From an uncultured Bacteroidales bacterium (lineage in GTDB: Bacteria > Bacteroidota > Bacteroidia > Bacteroidales > F082), in contig ONKA01000001.1 of assembly GCA_900318265.1 (NCBI GenBank), positions 62,001 to 126,000 of the forward strand: DNA of 64,000 nucleotides, written 5' to 3'. The first letter of the stretch is position 1; each line of letters begins with the position of its first letter. Of this stretch, positions 48,699 through 56,549 are shown piece by piece. The position numbers were made by a program, and so were the translations under genes. The notes under the pieces are model-generated. The model did no database searches and had not been told where the DNA came from. It worked only from the letters and a program-made list of their open reading frames with translations.

Positions 48699-49727
48699 CT
48701 ATTTACAAGAAATAAAATCCTTACTTTCAACAAGTTGAATTTCTTCTTTTTTTGTTTGTCCGTTATAATAACAATACGCCGAAAAAGATAATAACCCTTT
48801 TTTTGAAATACTTAAAGATGCCTTAAACTTTATTCTGCCATCCGGCAGCGGAGGTAAATCCTCAAATCGTAATAATGTCAACGAATCCCATGAACTTCCC
48901 GACCACATGTCAATGATAAACTCTTCGTTGGTATCGCTTTCCTCGTTCACTACAATAATGTTCCCTTTGGAAAAAGGCAGCTGCTCCCCTCGTTTTACTA
49001 ATTCCAAACTGCCATTCGCCAATCTTAATGCAATTGCTTTCAGCATGATACTTTCCCCTTGCTTTAATTGACGGCCATCGTAATACACGGGAAATACGGG
49101 ACTTAAAGGTGGCATTACAGGCTTTGCAATTTTAGCAACTTCGGCATTCGCGTTGTCTTTTGTCTTTGTCAGTATATTTATTGCATCTTGCGGTGTCATG
49201 TCACTCTTTACCATCGCCTCTACTTCATCTTTAATAAATGGGAAATCCTGCATCACATCTTCAGAACTGATTTCAACATTTGGAATAGTTTCTTCAGCGA
49301 ATGATTCTTCCCAAAGCCGATCAAAATAGTCATCAAAACGAGAGCAAACATTATCATCATCCGTTGCAATCACATTTTCAGCGTTTCTTGTCTCAGCAGA
49401 ATAGGTCCAATTGTATGAGCCAGAGATGACCATGCTGTTATCAAACAAACAGAACTTGTTGTGCATTGTCCAGCATCGGCTTGTCACGAAATGAAGATTG
49501 CCCCCATTATCAACAAAGCTTTGCAACGGCAAGCCATAAATGCCGCAATTGATGAAGTCCTTCATCATTATCAATGAAACTTTGACATCTCTTTTCAAAG
49601 CATCCAATACTGCATCATACAACTGCCTTTGAGTGAACCATGCCACTGCTATCTTGATTTCAGATTTTGAAGCTCTAATATTGTCAATAATGAGGTTGCG
49701 AATATTATCAAAATGTGCCTCTATCAT
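48699..49727 (-). CDS. Phospholipase D-like protein with Hsp70 substrate-binding-like C-terminus
   Basis: This 342-residue soluble protein starts MIEAHFDNIRNLIIDNIRAS. Residues about 5-140 form one phospholipase D-like domain with a single HKD motif (His89, Lys91, Asp96 in HNKFCLFDNSMVISGSYNWT); such single-HKD proteins act as dimers on nucleic acid or phospholipid. A helical linker (about 150-205) follows. Residues about 235-335 align in pattern with the beta-sandwich of DnaK/Hsp70: GEQLPFSKGN, then LRFEDLPPLPDGRIKFKASL and ISKKGLLSFSAYC. This fusion is unusual and is my inference by eye. It lacks a signal peptide. A minus-strand TACTTTTG (49756-49749) is the likely -7 element. Confidence 0.75.
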   Translation of the reverse strand: MIEAHFDNIRNLIIDNIRASKSEIKIAVAWFTQRQLYDAVLDALKRDVKVSLIMMKDFINCGIYGLPLQSFVDNGGNLHFVTSRCWTMHNKFCLFDNSMVISGSYNWTYSAETRNAENVIATDDDNVCSRFDDYFDRLWEESFAEETIPNVEISSEDVMQDFPFIKDEVEAMVKSDMTPQDAINILTKTKDNANAEVAKIAKPVMPPLSPVFPVYYDGRQLKQGESIMLKAIALRLANGSLELVKRGEQLPFSKGNIIVVNEESDTNEEFIIDMWSGSSWDSLTLLRFEDLPPLPDGRIKFKASLSISKKGLLSFSAYCYYNGQTKKEEIQLVESKDFISCK

Positions 49728-49800
49728 AATTGCTGAGTTTTGTTTCTGCAAAAGTAAACAAAAATGTTGTGCCATTTGTGTTTTGCAACCTTGCAAATCC

Positions 49801-49808
49801 TATCTTTG
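49801..49808 (+). promoter_or_regulatory. -7 element for the membrane-anchored winged-helix-like gene
   Basis: TATCTTTG with TTTG at 49775-49778 (22-bp spacer) lies 23 bases before the ATG at 49832. It is divergent from the phospholipase D-like gene. Confidence 0.55.
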
Positions 49809-49831
49809 CTTCGTCAATACAATGCAGCCTA

Positions 49832-51253
49832 ATGACAACGCTTATCATAATCATCTGTGCTTACATAGCTGTTAATCTTGCCATGCTGGTGTTCAAGCCA
49901 GTGAGGAAGAGTTGGAAGAGGTGGCTTTCTTGGTGTTGCAGTCTTTCAGACCTTTGGACTGAATTGCTTAGTCACGAGGTGATTGGGGAAGAGAAGTGGT
50001 GGAAAAGGCCCGTGATTCTCGTGCTGTTTGTCCTTGTAGTGCCTGCTTTTCTGCTAGTTGTCGTGGTATTTACTTTGGCACCTTTCTTTGTTTATCGCAA
50101 TGCAATAGATGGTTACAAATGGGAAATAGAAAAGACTCAAAAAGAAGCTGCCAAAGAGCCGCCATGTACCATTCCTTCCCCGAAGAATTGGGGCGCCAAG
50201 ACGGATCTGACCTCTGTTCAAATAAGTCTTGACCTGCCATTTCAGCCTGATATTCATGATGTGTTTTATGTGGAGAACGAGTATGATACTGTCGTAAACA
50301 ACTTTATTATGGAGCATTACGAAGAACTTCGCTGCAAATTTGTCAATAGGGATATGAATCTGGTGTATTTGCCAAAGTTGAGCGGACTTGAGGTCTCACA
50401 CGAAGTACTCCAGTACATGTTCCCATACCTATCACCAAATACTTCATTTAAGAATGACGTTACTGCTGTTGAGATGTTGAAGCAACATATCATTTCCGGT
50501 GCCGGGGTAGGTCCAGCATTGTTGCATCGAATACGACAAAGAACAGATCGTGAGTATTACTATTTCTCCTATTGCCCTCTGGTTCCTGATTCAGAAATAA
50601 CCTTGTCTGACCAATTTGAATGGTATGTGCGTCATACCACCTTTGCTTTTGAAGGCAACCATGATTGCATGTATCATCTTGAAAGCGAACGAACAGATGA
50701 AATTGCAGATAGGGATTTTGTTGATGACGTAGACCCTTTAGCAACAAAAAGCAATAAAGATTTGGCTGAGGAGATTCGTGAGAGAATCAAAGAATTACGT
50801 AGAAGAGGAGTTCAGCTGAATATGTTGAACGAATTTGTGGAAGAGAAGCCTACTTTAAGCCGCATGGTCATCACAAAGGATTATAGGATTTACTTGCCCG
50901 ATTACAATAATATTGAGATTACCATGTCTCCGCTACCTAAATCGGTGTATCTTCTATTCCTGAGACATCCCGAGGGCATCCCTTTCAAGCAGTTGGCCAA
51001 CTACCGCGAAGAATTGCTCAACATTTACAAGGAAGTTGGCAACCGTGTGGTGGAAAGAAATGTCAGAAACAGCATCCGTGACATTACCGACCCGACCAGC
51101 AACTCCATCAACGAAAAATGTGCCCGCATCCGCGAAGCTTTTCTTAAACACTTTGACACTCCTTATGCCCAAAACTACTACATCACTGGCTTGCGCGGTG
51201 AACCAAAGAAAATCACCTTGCCCCGCGAATTGGTAGATTTGCAAGGCTTGTAA
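49832..51253 (+). CDS. Membrane-anchored relative of the 17311-18681 protein; unknown function
   Basis: This 473-residue protein starts MTTLIIIICAYIAVNLAMLV and has a second membrane segment near residues 63-90 (PVILVLFVLVVPAFLLVVVV). The cytosolic part carries DVFYVENEYDTVVNNFIMEH and a C-terminal winged-helix-like region (PLPKSVYLLFLRHPEGIPFK ... CARIREAFLKHF ... ITGLRG). Both blocks are homologous to those in the TerB-headed protein at 17311-18681. The N-terminal module therefore differs while the rest is conserved. A membrane-tethered regulator is one possibility; no enzymatic motif is seen. The longer frame to 49730 overlaps the promoter and is rejected. Confidence 0.65.
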   Translation: MTTLIIIICAYIAVNLAMLVFKPVRKSWKRWLSWCCSLSDLWTELLSHEVIGEEKWWKRPVILVLFVLVVPAFLLVVVVFTLAPFFVYRNAIDGYKWEIEKTQKEAAKEPPCTIPSPKNWGAKTDLTSVQISLDLPFQPDIHDVFYVENEYDTVVNNFIMEHYEELRCKFVNRDMNLVYLPKLSGLEVSHEVLQYMFPYLSPNTSFKNDVTAVEMLKQHIISGAGVGPALLHRIRQRTDREYYYFSYCPLVPDSEITLSDQFEWYVRHTTFAFEGNHDCMYHLESERTDEIADRDFVDDVDPLATKSNKDLAEEIRERIKELRRRGVQLNMLNEFVEEKPTLSRMVITKDYRIYLPDYNNIEITMSPLPKSVYLLFLRHPEGIPFKQLANYREELLNIYKEVGNRVVERNVRNSIRDITDPTSNSINEKCARIREAFLKHFDTPYAQNYYITGLRGEPKKITLPRELVDLQGL

Positions 51254-51280
51254 AAATCAATGGTGCATTATTGGCTGTAG

Positions 51281-51288
51281 TATTTTTG
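51281..51288 (+). promoter_or_regulatory. -7 element for the two-TM protein
   Basis: TATTTTTG lies 30 bases before the ATG at 51319; no -33 TTTG at the usual distance. Confidence 0.45.
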
Positions 51289-51318
51289 CCCTTGAAAGAA
51301 ACGCATAATATAACAGTC

Positions 51319-51984
51319 ATGGAAGAATACAAAGACGAATACACCTCATTTGATAAAGAATCGAAAACACAAGAGATTATTGGTATGGTCGTGGCCGTTT
51401 GCTTTTGTGTGGCAATATGCGGATATTTTGTTTACGACCTTATCACTTCGGTCCCTGTTTTTTCCTCGGTTATGGGATTTGTTTTTGTGGCGGCAGTCGC
51501 GTTATATTTCCTTTTATGCCGACCATTGAAAAACATAGATGTTTTGGAGCGATGTATTTGCAAGCGACTCGACAAGCAAGGCTACCCACATGAAAAAAGG
51601 GAAGGCACGTTGTACGTCACGAAAAACGACAATCATTTCCGCGTGTTTATCAGGGACAGTTTCGACAGAAGGATTAAGCATCTGTACTTCCTTTATGATT
51701 TCTATGATGACAACTTCGGAAAAGTGAGCCTGGAAGGCTGGACACGAGCGGCAAATTGCATCAATACGAACAACACCCTTACTACTTTTGTCGTGCTTGA
51801 CAACCAATTCTGCTGTTCCTATCAGACCGCCATCGCAAATGCAAAGGACTTCATGAAAGAATTTGATTGTGCCTATCGTGTCATTGGCGAAGCGATGAAT
51901 GACTACAATAGGATTTATCCTCACATTGAGCAGGATTATCCCAACGCAGCATCGGAAAACAAAGGTAGCATTGGGTTCAGATGA
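51319..51984 (+). CDS. Hypothetical protein with two membrane segments
   Basis: This 221-residue protein starts MEEYKDEYTSFDKESKTQEI. Two membrane segments follow (about residues 21-40 and 48-66), then a soluble C-terminal region of about 150 residues with NHFRVFIRDSFDRRIKHLYF and DFYDDNFGKVSLEGWTRAAN. No recognised family. The C-terminal region, with a long strand-turn-helix pattern, may be a small sensory or binding domain. It lies 65 bp after the winged-helix-like gene and has its own -7 element. Confidence 0.6.
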   Translation: MEEYKDEYTSFDKESKTQEIIGMVVAVCFCVAICGYFVYDLITSVPVFSSVMGFVFVAAVALYFLLCRPLKNIDVLERCICKRLDKQGYPHEKREGTLYVTKNDNHFRVFIRDSFDRRIKHLYFLYDFYDDNFGKVSLEGWTRAANCINTNNTLTTFVVLDNQFCCSYQTAIANAKDFMKEFDCAYRVIGEAMNDYNRIYPHIEQDYPNAASENKGSIGFR

Positions 51985-51991
51985 AGTTTGG

Positions 51992-52047
51992 AAAAAGTTA
52001 TCAACACATCTTGCGGAATGCAAGTAATCATCATTAACTTTGCAAGG
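51992..52047 (+). repeat. 56-bp promoter cassette, copy A
   Basis: Copy A of a 56-bp direct repeat (51 of 56 positions identical to copy B at 52925-52980). It contains TTATCAACA near its start, TTG (52011-52013), a 21-bp spacer and TAACTTTG (52035-52042), so it is a complete promoter in front of the ADP-ribosylglycohydrolase gene. Confidence 0.85.
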
Positions 52048-52088
52048 ATACAAGACAATTCAATAATAAGCTTAATATCAACATTTTA

Positions 52089-52110
52089 ATATATATATAT
52101 ATATATATAT
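52089..52110. repeat. (AT)11 dinucleotide tract directly before a start codon
   Basis: Eleven perfect AT units (52089-52110) end one base before the ATG at 52112. The tract lies in the 5' untranslated region, 47 bases after the -7 element of copy A, so changes in unit number would shift spacing in the leader but not the reading frame. Confidence 0.9.
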
Positions 52111-52111
52111 C

Positions 52112-52921
52112 ATGTTCGGATCAATCATTGGAGATATTATAGGCTCGAAACATGAAGGTTACTACAACCGAATCAAGACTACGGATTTTGAGCTGTTCGA
52201 TAAAAGCAGCAAGTTCACTGACGACACCGTGCTGACCATCGCTGTAGCCGATTGGTTGATGCGTGACCCTAAGCATCAACACGCAACTTTGGTCAAGATC
52301 ATGCAAACATACGGGAGGATGTATCCCAGTACGGGCTTCAGTCATGCCACAAAAGCATGGCTCAACAGCGATGAGCCTCAGCCATACGGTTCATTCACCA
52401 ATGGAGCCGCCATGCGTGTCAGTCCAATAGGATGGGCTTTCGAAAGCATGGAGGAGACTTTGGATGTCGCGAAACGGTCAGCCGAAGTGTCGCACAACAG
52501 CGAGCAAGGCATCACTGCCGCCCAAGCCGTTTCGGCTGCCATATTCATGGCTCGCCATCATGCGAGCAAGGCGGAAATAAAGACTTACATCGTGCAGAAC
52601 TTCCACTACGACCTGGGTCATACGATTGAGGGAATCCGCCCAGACTACAGTTTTGATTGTTCCTGTGAAGGCAGCGTTCCCGAAGCCATAATGGCTTTCA
52701 TGGACGGCGAAGACTATGAGACTGTCATCCGTCTGGCCGTTTCACTGGGTGGCGACAGCGATACGCAGGCCTGCATTGCGGGTGGCATCGCTGAAGCATA
52801 TTATGGTAGTATTCCGAAAGAGATCATCAAAAACGCCGTGCATCATCTGCCGAGCCACTTCCGTAAAGTCATCACTGACTTTGCCATTGCAACGGAATAT
52901 AGATTGCCAAAGTTCATTTAA
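52112..52921 (+). CDS. ADP-ribosylglycohydrolase family protein
   Basis: This 269-residue cytosolic enzyme removes ADP-ribose from modified substrates. Signatures are MFGSIIGDIIGSKHEGYYNR at the N-terminus, SSKFTDDTVLTIAVADW with the metal-binding TDDT motif, and GGDSDTQACIAGGIAEAYYG with the second metal motif. These are the two key sites of the DraG/ARH family. The target (protein, DNA or a small molecule) is not shown; no ART-type transferase is nearby. The gene sits between two copies of a 56-bp promoter cassette and behind an (AT)11 tract. Confidence 0.93.
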   Translation: MFGSIIGDIIGSKHEGYYNRIKTTDFELFDKSSKFTDDTVLTIAVADWLMRDPKHQHATLVKIMQTYGRMYPSTGFSHATKAWLNSDEPQPYGSFTNGAAMRVSPIGWAFESMEETLDVAKRSAEVSHNSEQGITAAQAVSAAIFMARHHASKAEIKTYIVQNFHYDLGHTIEGIRPDYSFDCSCEGSVPEAIMAFMDGEDYETVIRLAVSLGGDSDTQACIAGGIAEAYYGSIPKEIIKNAVHHLPSHFRKVITDFAIATEYRLPKFI

Positions 52922-52924
52922 ATA

Positions 52925-52980
52925 AAAAAGTTATCAACACCTCTTGCGGGATGCATGTATTCAGCATTAACTTTGCAAGG
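52925..52980 (+). repeat. 56-bp promoter cassette, copy B
   Basis: Copy B of the 56-bp direct repeat, with TTG (52944-52946), a 21-bp spacer and TAACTTTG (52968-52975). It begins three bases after the stop codon of the ADP-ribosylglycohydrolase gene and would drive the lipoprotein gene at 53120. Confidence 0.85.
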
Positions 52981-53119
52981 TCGCTGTGCCTGTATCATGC
53001 TGAAAGGTCTGCCGAAGCTTATTTTTTTTGATTCATGGGAGTTAAATATGCAAACAATGCTTAAGCCACAGCTAAAACGACGTGGAAAGTGTTGAAACAA
53101 ACGAAAAAGTAGTGATGGT

Positions 53120-54379
53120 ATGAAAAAGACAATTGGCAAAATGACCGCCTTGGTACTTTGCAGCTTGGTTTTTGCCTCATGTGGCGGCAAAAAAATCGAG
53201 AATCCTTACGTTTATTACGATGAGCTTGTTAATGGCAATAAGGTTGTTATTGTATTAGACCGCCATGTAATAGATGGGAATTTTGCAGATGCTCGTATTC
53301 TTCTTTTTAATGATTCAAATACATGGATTGTCAGGCAACCAATTTATATTGGTGGGTTTCTGGAATTGTTCGGCAAAGACTTTAAGAATGCTTTAGCCTG
53401 GAATTATTATTATGACGAAACCAATGGGCCACACTTGGATTGGAGGACGATTGTGGCATTTGATGACTATGATTTTGATGGAGAAAAGGAGCTTGCGGTT
53501 TGTGGCCATCCACGACCTTTTCGGGAAGGTGTTGGGCGTCATTGGTTGGATTGCGAGGACTTTACTTTTTATAAACCTACGCAATACGGATATGCGGAAA
53601 TAAAAAACAAAGCATTTGATGAATTGGCCAGCGGCTTATGCAGGACACATTACGATTTTGACACAATCAATCGTACACTAACACTGATAAGTGTTGAGAG
53701 TGCGTCAGAGGTCGACACATCCATCTATTATTTTCAAGACGGTGAAATTGTGGATGTAATAACTAATACTGTTGAGGATGAAAAGGATTTATATAATGCG
53801 GTTTTAAAAGCAGAGAGCAGCGAAGATTATCATGAAAACATGAAAAGCAGTGTAATAGAGGCGGTTTTACCGTTCTGTAAGAGTAAAACAAATTCTGCTG
53901 CGGCACAAGCCATCTTGGAGTCAGCACGACATGATGATTTAGATTCAGTCGAGGCTATTCTGAGAGAAACGATTGACGATTTCATTAGTGACAAAAACAT
54001 TTGCGGAAACAAAGAATTGCTTTCTCTGTTGAAATGCCTTTACGTTGTTTATGCTACATATATCGGTGAGCAATTTGCGGCATATATGGCTTGTGAGCGT
54101 TGTGGAGAATTAGTAGATTATATGCTGAGACCTAATGGTGACGCGAAGGAAAAACTAAGCATGGCAGACTGGAGATTTGTCATTTCGGTTCATGCTAAGA
54201 ATGGAGAGGTGGATGCCTATACAAAACTGCTTGACGAATACTATAACTGGATCATCCTCAAATATGGAGAATACAGTATTGAAGCCAAGAAAACTGAAGC
54301 CATAAGAGTAATAGCCAATGACGAATACTTATATTGGCTGAGGTATTATGGGCCGATTGATGACAGTTTATGTGAATAA
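53120..54379 (+). CDS. Hypothetical lipoprotein
   Basis: This 419-residue lipoprotein has a signal peptide with lipobox LVFASC (Cys21). The first half is rich in aromatic and acidic residues (FDDYDFDGEKELAVCGHPRP), a pattern like that of FG-GAP/XAC2610-type beta proteins with an Asp-rich calcium-binding-like turn (DDYDFDGEKE). The second half (about 230-419) is helical (SVIEAVLPFCKSKTNSAAAQ; ILRETIDDFISDKNICG). I do not recognise a family. It is AT-rich and lies 22 bp before the next lipoprotein, so the two form a likely operon under promoter cassette B. Confidence 0.6.
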   Translation: MKKTIGKMTALVLCSLVFASCGGKKIENPYVYYDELVNGNKVVIVLDRHVIDGNFADARILLFNDSNTWIVRQPIYIGGFLELFGKDFKNALAWNYYYDETNGPHLDWRTIVAFDDYDFDGEKELAVCGHPRPFREGVGRHWLDCEDFTFYKPTQYGYAEIKNKAFDELASGLCRTHYDFDTINRTLTLISVESASEVDTSIYYFQDGEIVDVITNTVEDEKDLYNAVLKAESSEDYHENMKSSVIEAVLPFCKSKTNSAAAQAILESARHDDLDSVEAILRETIDDFISDKNICGNKELLSLLKCLYVVYATYIGEQFAAYMACERCGELVDYMLRPNGDAKEKLSMADWRFVISVHAKNGEVDAYTKLLDEYYNWIILKYGEYSIEAKKTEAIRVIANDEYLYWLRYYGPIDDSLCE

Positions 54380-54401
54380 ACCATACAATACACGTTGAAA
54401 T

Positions 54402-55349
54402 ATGAATAAACAATGTTTGGCCATTATTTTGGCAATGTTGGTCACGGCATCATTCTATGGATGCGCCAACGATAGAAAGCAGGGAGAAGAAGTTCAGGAC
54501 ATCAGTCTTAGACAAAAGCCCAAGGAAACATGGGATGATTTTCAGAGGCGGAAAGATTCTCTTTGGACTGTGTTCAATGAATCGACTGACGAAGCGGAGG
54601 TTGATAAGGCGAGGGTTATGCTCTTCGATATGGGTTGTAATGCTGACTGGGGCGCGATTGTTTCGACAGATTATGAAAGGCGTAAAGCACGTGTCGAAAA
54701 GGAGTTTCAACAATTAATCTCAACTCATCCAAAGCAGGAGGCGCTTTTCCGCAAAGAAAAAGAAAGATGGGAGAATTACCATGAAGCAGTTTTGGCGGTG
54801 GCGGAGCTTGAGGACCACGGAAGTAGTGGTGCTTTGTATATCGTTGGTGTTTTGGAACAAAGCGTGGATCTTTGGTTGGCTTCCTTTCATAACATGTGGC
54901 TATTCGAACAAAAACAAGACATCTCATTTCCCGAAACAGTATTTACTTCAAGTATGATTGACGATGCCTATTCGGCATATATCAAACAGGAAGACGAAGA
55001 TTGGTGTAACGCATTTAGTGATAACGAGAAAGACGGGATGGAGGAGCATCATAAAGCTATTGAGCACGAATGGCAACTTTGGAACGAGTGGATGGCTTTT
55101 CGCAAGACGGTTTCAAAGTTTTTACCAAAGGATATCCGTGAGATTTATGATGGTTGTACAAACCTTACTATGAGGACTAAACTGCACCAATTAAAAAACC
55201 AAAATAAGGGACTTGGTTTGATTAGCGCTGATATGGATTGTTGTCTATTGTCCGACAGTTGTGCCGATAAGGAATTGCTTGAATATCCAGGGTTTAATGT
55301 TGCAATGGAACAATATGTTATAGAGTTGTTTAACGCCGACAATAAATGA
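54402..55349 (+). CDS. Hypothetical lipoprotein, possibly with an LprI-like region
   Basis: This 315-residue lipoprotein has a signal peptide ending at Cys21 (ASFYGC). The mature part is helical and charged. Residues about 110-165 (KERWENYHEAVLAVAELEDH then GSSGALYIVGV) and about 205-235 have W-x-x-Y/W and acidic spacing slightly like lysozyme-inhibitor LprI (DUF1311) domains, but the cysteine pattern does not fit well, so this is only a weak suggestion. It follows the preceding lipoprotein by 22 bp and precedes the next gene by 6 bp. Confidence 0.55.
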   Translation: MNKQCLAIILAMLVTASFYGCANDRKQGEEVQDISLRQKPKETWDDFQRRKDSLWTVFNESTDEAEVDKARVMLFDMGCNADWGAIVSTDYERRKARVEKEFQQLISTHPKQEALFRKEKERWENYHEAVLAVAELEDHGSSGALYIVGVLEQSVDLWLASFHNMWLFEQKQDISFPETVFTSSMIDDAYSAYIKQEDEDWCNAFSDNEKDGMEEHHKAIEHEWQLWNEWMAFRKTVSKFLPKDIREIYDGCTNLTMRTKLHQLKNQNKGLGLISADMDCCLLSDSCADKELLEYPGFNVAMEQYVIELFNADNK

Positions 55350-55355
55350 ATTGTC

Positions 55356-56549
55356 ATGCAATCAAAAAAGAAATCCATGAAAGTCCTACTTGTCTGCTTG
55401 GCCATCATAGTTGCCATTATCGTGGTGAAAGCCATCTGGGTCGGCATCGCCACAAGGCATAACGGCGACTTTGAGAGCGAGAAGGCAGACATCATGGCGC
55501 GGCTGGACTTCCTGATAGAGAAGGTAGTGACCAGCCCGCAAAAGCTTATCGATGAAATGCCCGCCATCGTCGGGCCTCAGTTCCAAGGGGAGTGGGCGTT
55601 GTATTCTTGCTCGATGCTGTCGGCAGCGTTGGTGAATACCACCTTGATATACGATGAGGATAGGGAAGCGAACATTGCCCGTATCGACAGCCTCATCCAG
55701 ATGGTCATGTCGCCAGAACTACGGGCTTACGACCGTGAGCGATGGGGCGAAGACCCGCTGGAAACGTTGGATGGCAAAGAGAGCCATGTTTCTTATCTCA
55801 GTCATTTGGCTTGGATGATTGGCGGTTACAAGCACATCGGTGGAGGCGACAAATACGATGAACTTTATCATCGGCTATGCGAGACCATGAACCGCCGCAT
55901 CCTTGAAAGCCCAAACATGAACCTGCCGACTTATCCGGGTGAGTGCGTGTATGTGCCGGATATGCTAGTGGCCATTGTGGCTCTTTCGGTTTATTCTCAG
56001 CAGTATGAAGGCAAGTATTACTCAACCGTTTACCAATGGCTTGCCGAGGCCAAACAGCATTGGCTTGATAAGGATACTGGGATGCTCGCATCGTTCTTGC
56101 CCGACGATAGAGAAGAGATGTATGAGGAAGCACCCGTCAAAGGCTCTTACTCGGCGTTGAGTTGCTATTACTTGACCTTCGTTGATGAGGAGTTTGCCCG
56201 CGACCAGTATGAGAGGCTGAAGACAAACTTCTTGCAGAAGCGCCCTATTACAGGCTTCAAGGAATACCATGACAGAAGATGTTGGCTTGGGATGGATATC
56301 GATGCTGGTCCCATTGTGTGTAACCTCAGCCCAACGGGAACAGCCTTTGCCGTTGGTAGTGTGACCTTTTTTGAGGATTGGGCTTTAAGAAAGAAACTTC
56401 TGAAGACGGGAGAACTTGCGGGAACTACCTGGCGCAGTGGAGGCAAAAGCCATTATCTGCTTGCCGATGTGGCCTTGGTTGGGGAGGCCATCATGCTGGC
56501 CATGCGGACGGCGGTGGAGTGGGAGTCTACATTAACTCCACCGGATTGA
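55356..56549 (+). CDS. Membrane-anchored (alpha/alpha)-barrel-like protein
   Basis: This 397-residue protein has one N-terminal membrane segment (MKVLLVCLAIIVAIIVVKAI) and a large outer domain. The domain has alternating helices with motifs such as HLAWMIGGYKHIGGGDKYDE, YVPDMLVAIVALSVYSQQY, and MDIDAGPIVCNLSPTGTAFA. This resembles the (alpha/alpha)6 barrels of linalool dehydratase-isomerase-like and glycosidase-like proteins. A catalytic role cannot be read off. It is 6 bp after the preceding lipoprotein gene and is less AT-rich. Its 3' end overlaps the convergent DUF4143 ATPase gene by 23 bp. Confidence 0.6.
   Translation: MQSKKKSMKVLLVCLAIIVAIIVVKAIWVGIATRHNGDFESEKADIMARLDFLIEKVVTSPQKLIDEMPAIVGPQFQGEWALYSCSMLSAALVNTTLIYDEDREANIARIDSLIQMVMSPELRAYDRERWGEDPLETLDGKESHVSYLSHLAWMIGGYKHIGGGDKYDELYHRLCETMNRRILESPNMNLPTYPGECVYVPDMLVAIVALSVYSQQYEGKYYSTVYQWLAEAKQHWLDKDTGMLASFLPDDREEMYEEAPVKGSYSALSCYYLTFVDEEFARDQYERLKTNFLQKRPITGFKEYHDRRCWLGMDIDAGPIVCNLSPTGTAFAVGSVTFFEDWALRKKLLKTGELAGTTWRSGGKSHYLLADVALVGEAIMLAMRTAVEWESTLTPPD

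Noticed and set aside
51992-52980. TTATCAACA sites in the 56-bp cassettes as DnaA boxes
   Set aside because: There is a single one-mismatch site per cassette and the cassette is better explained as a promoter.
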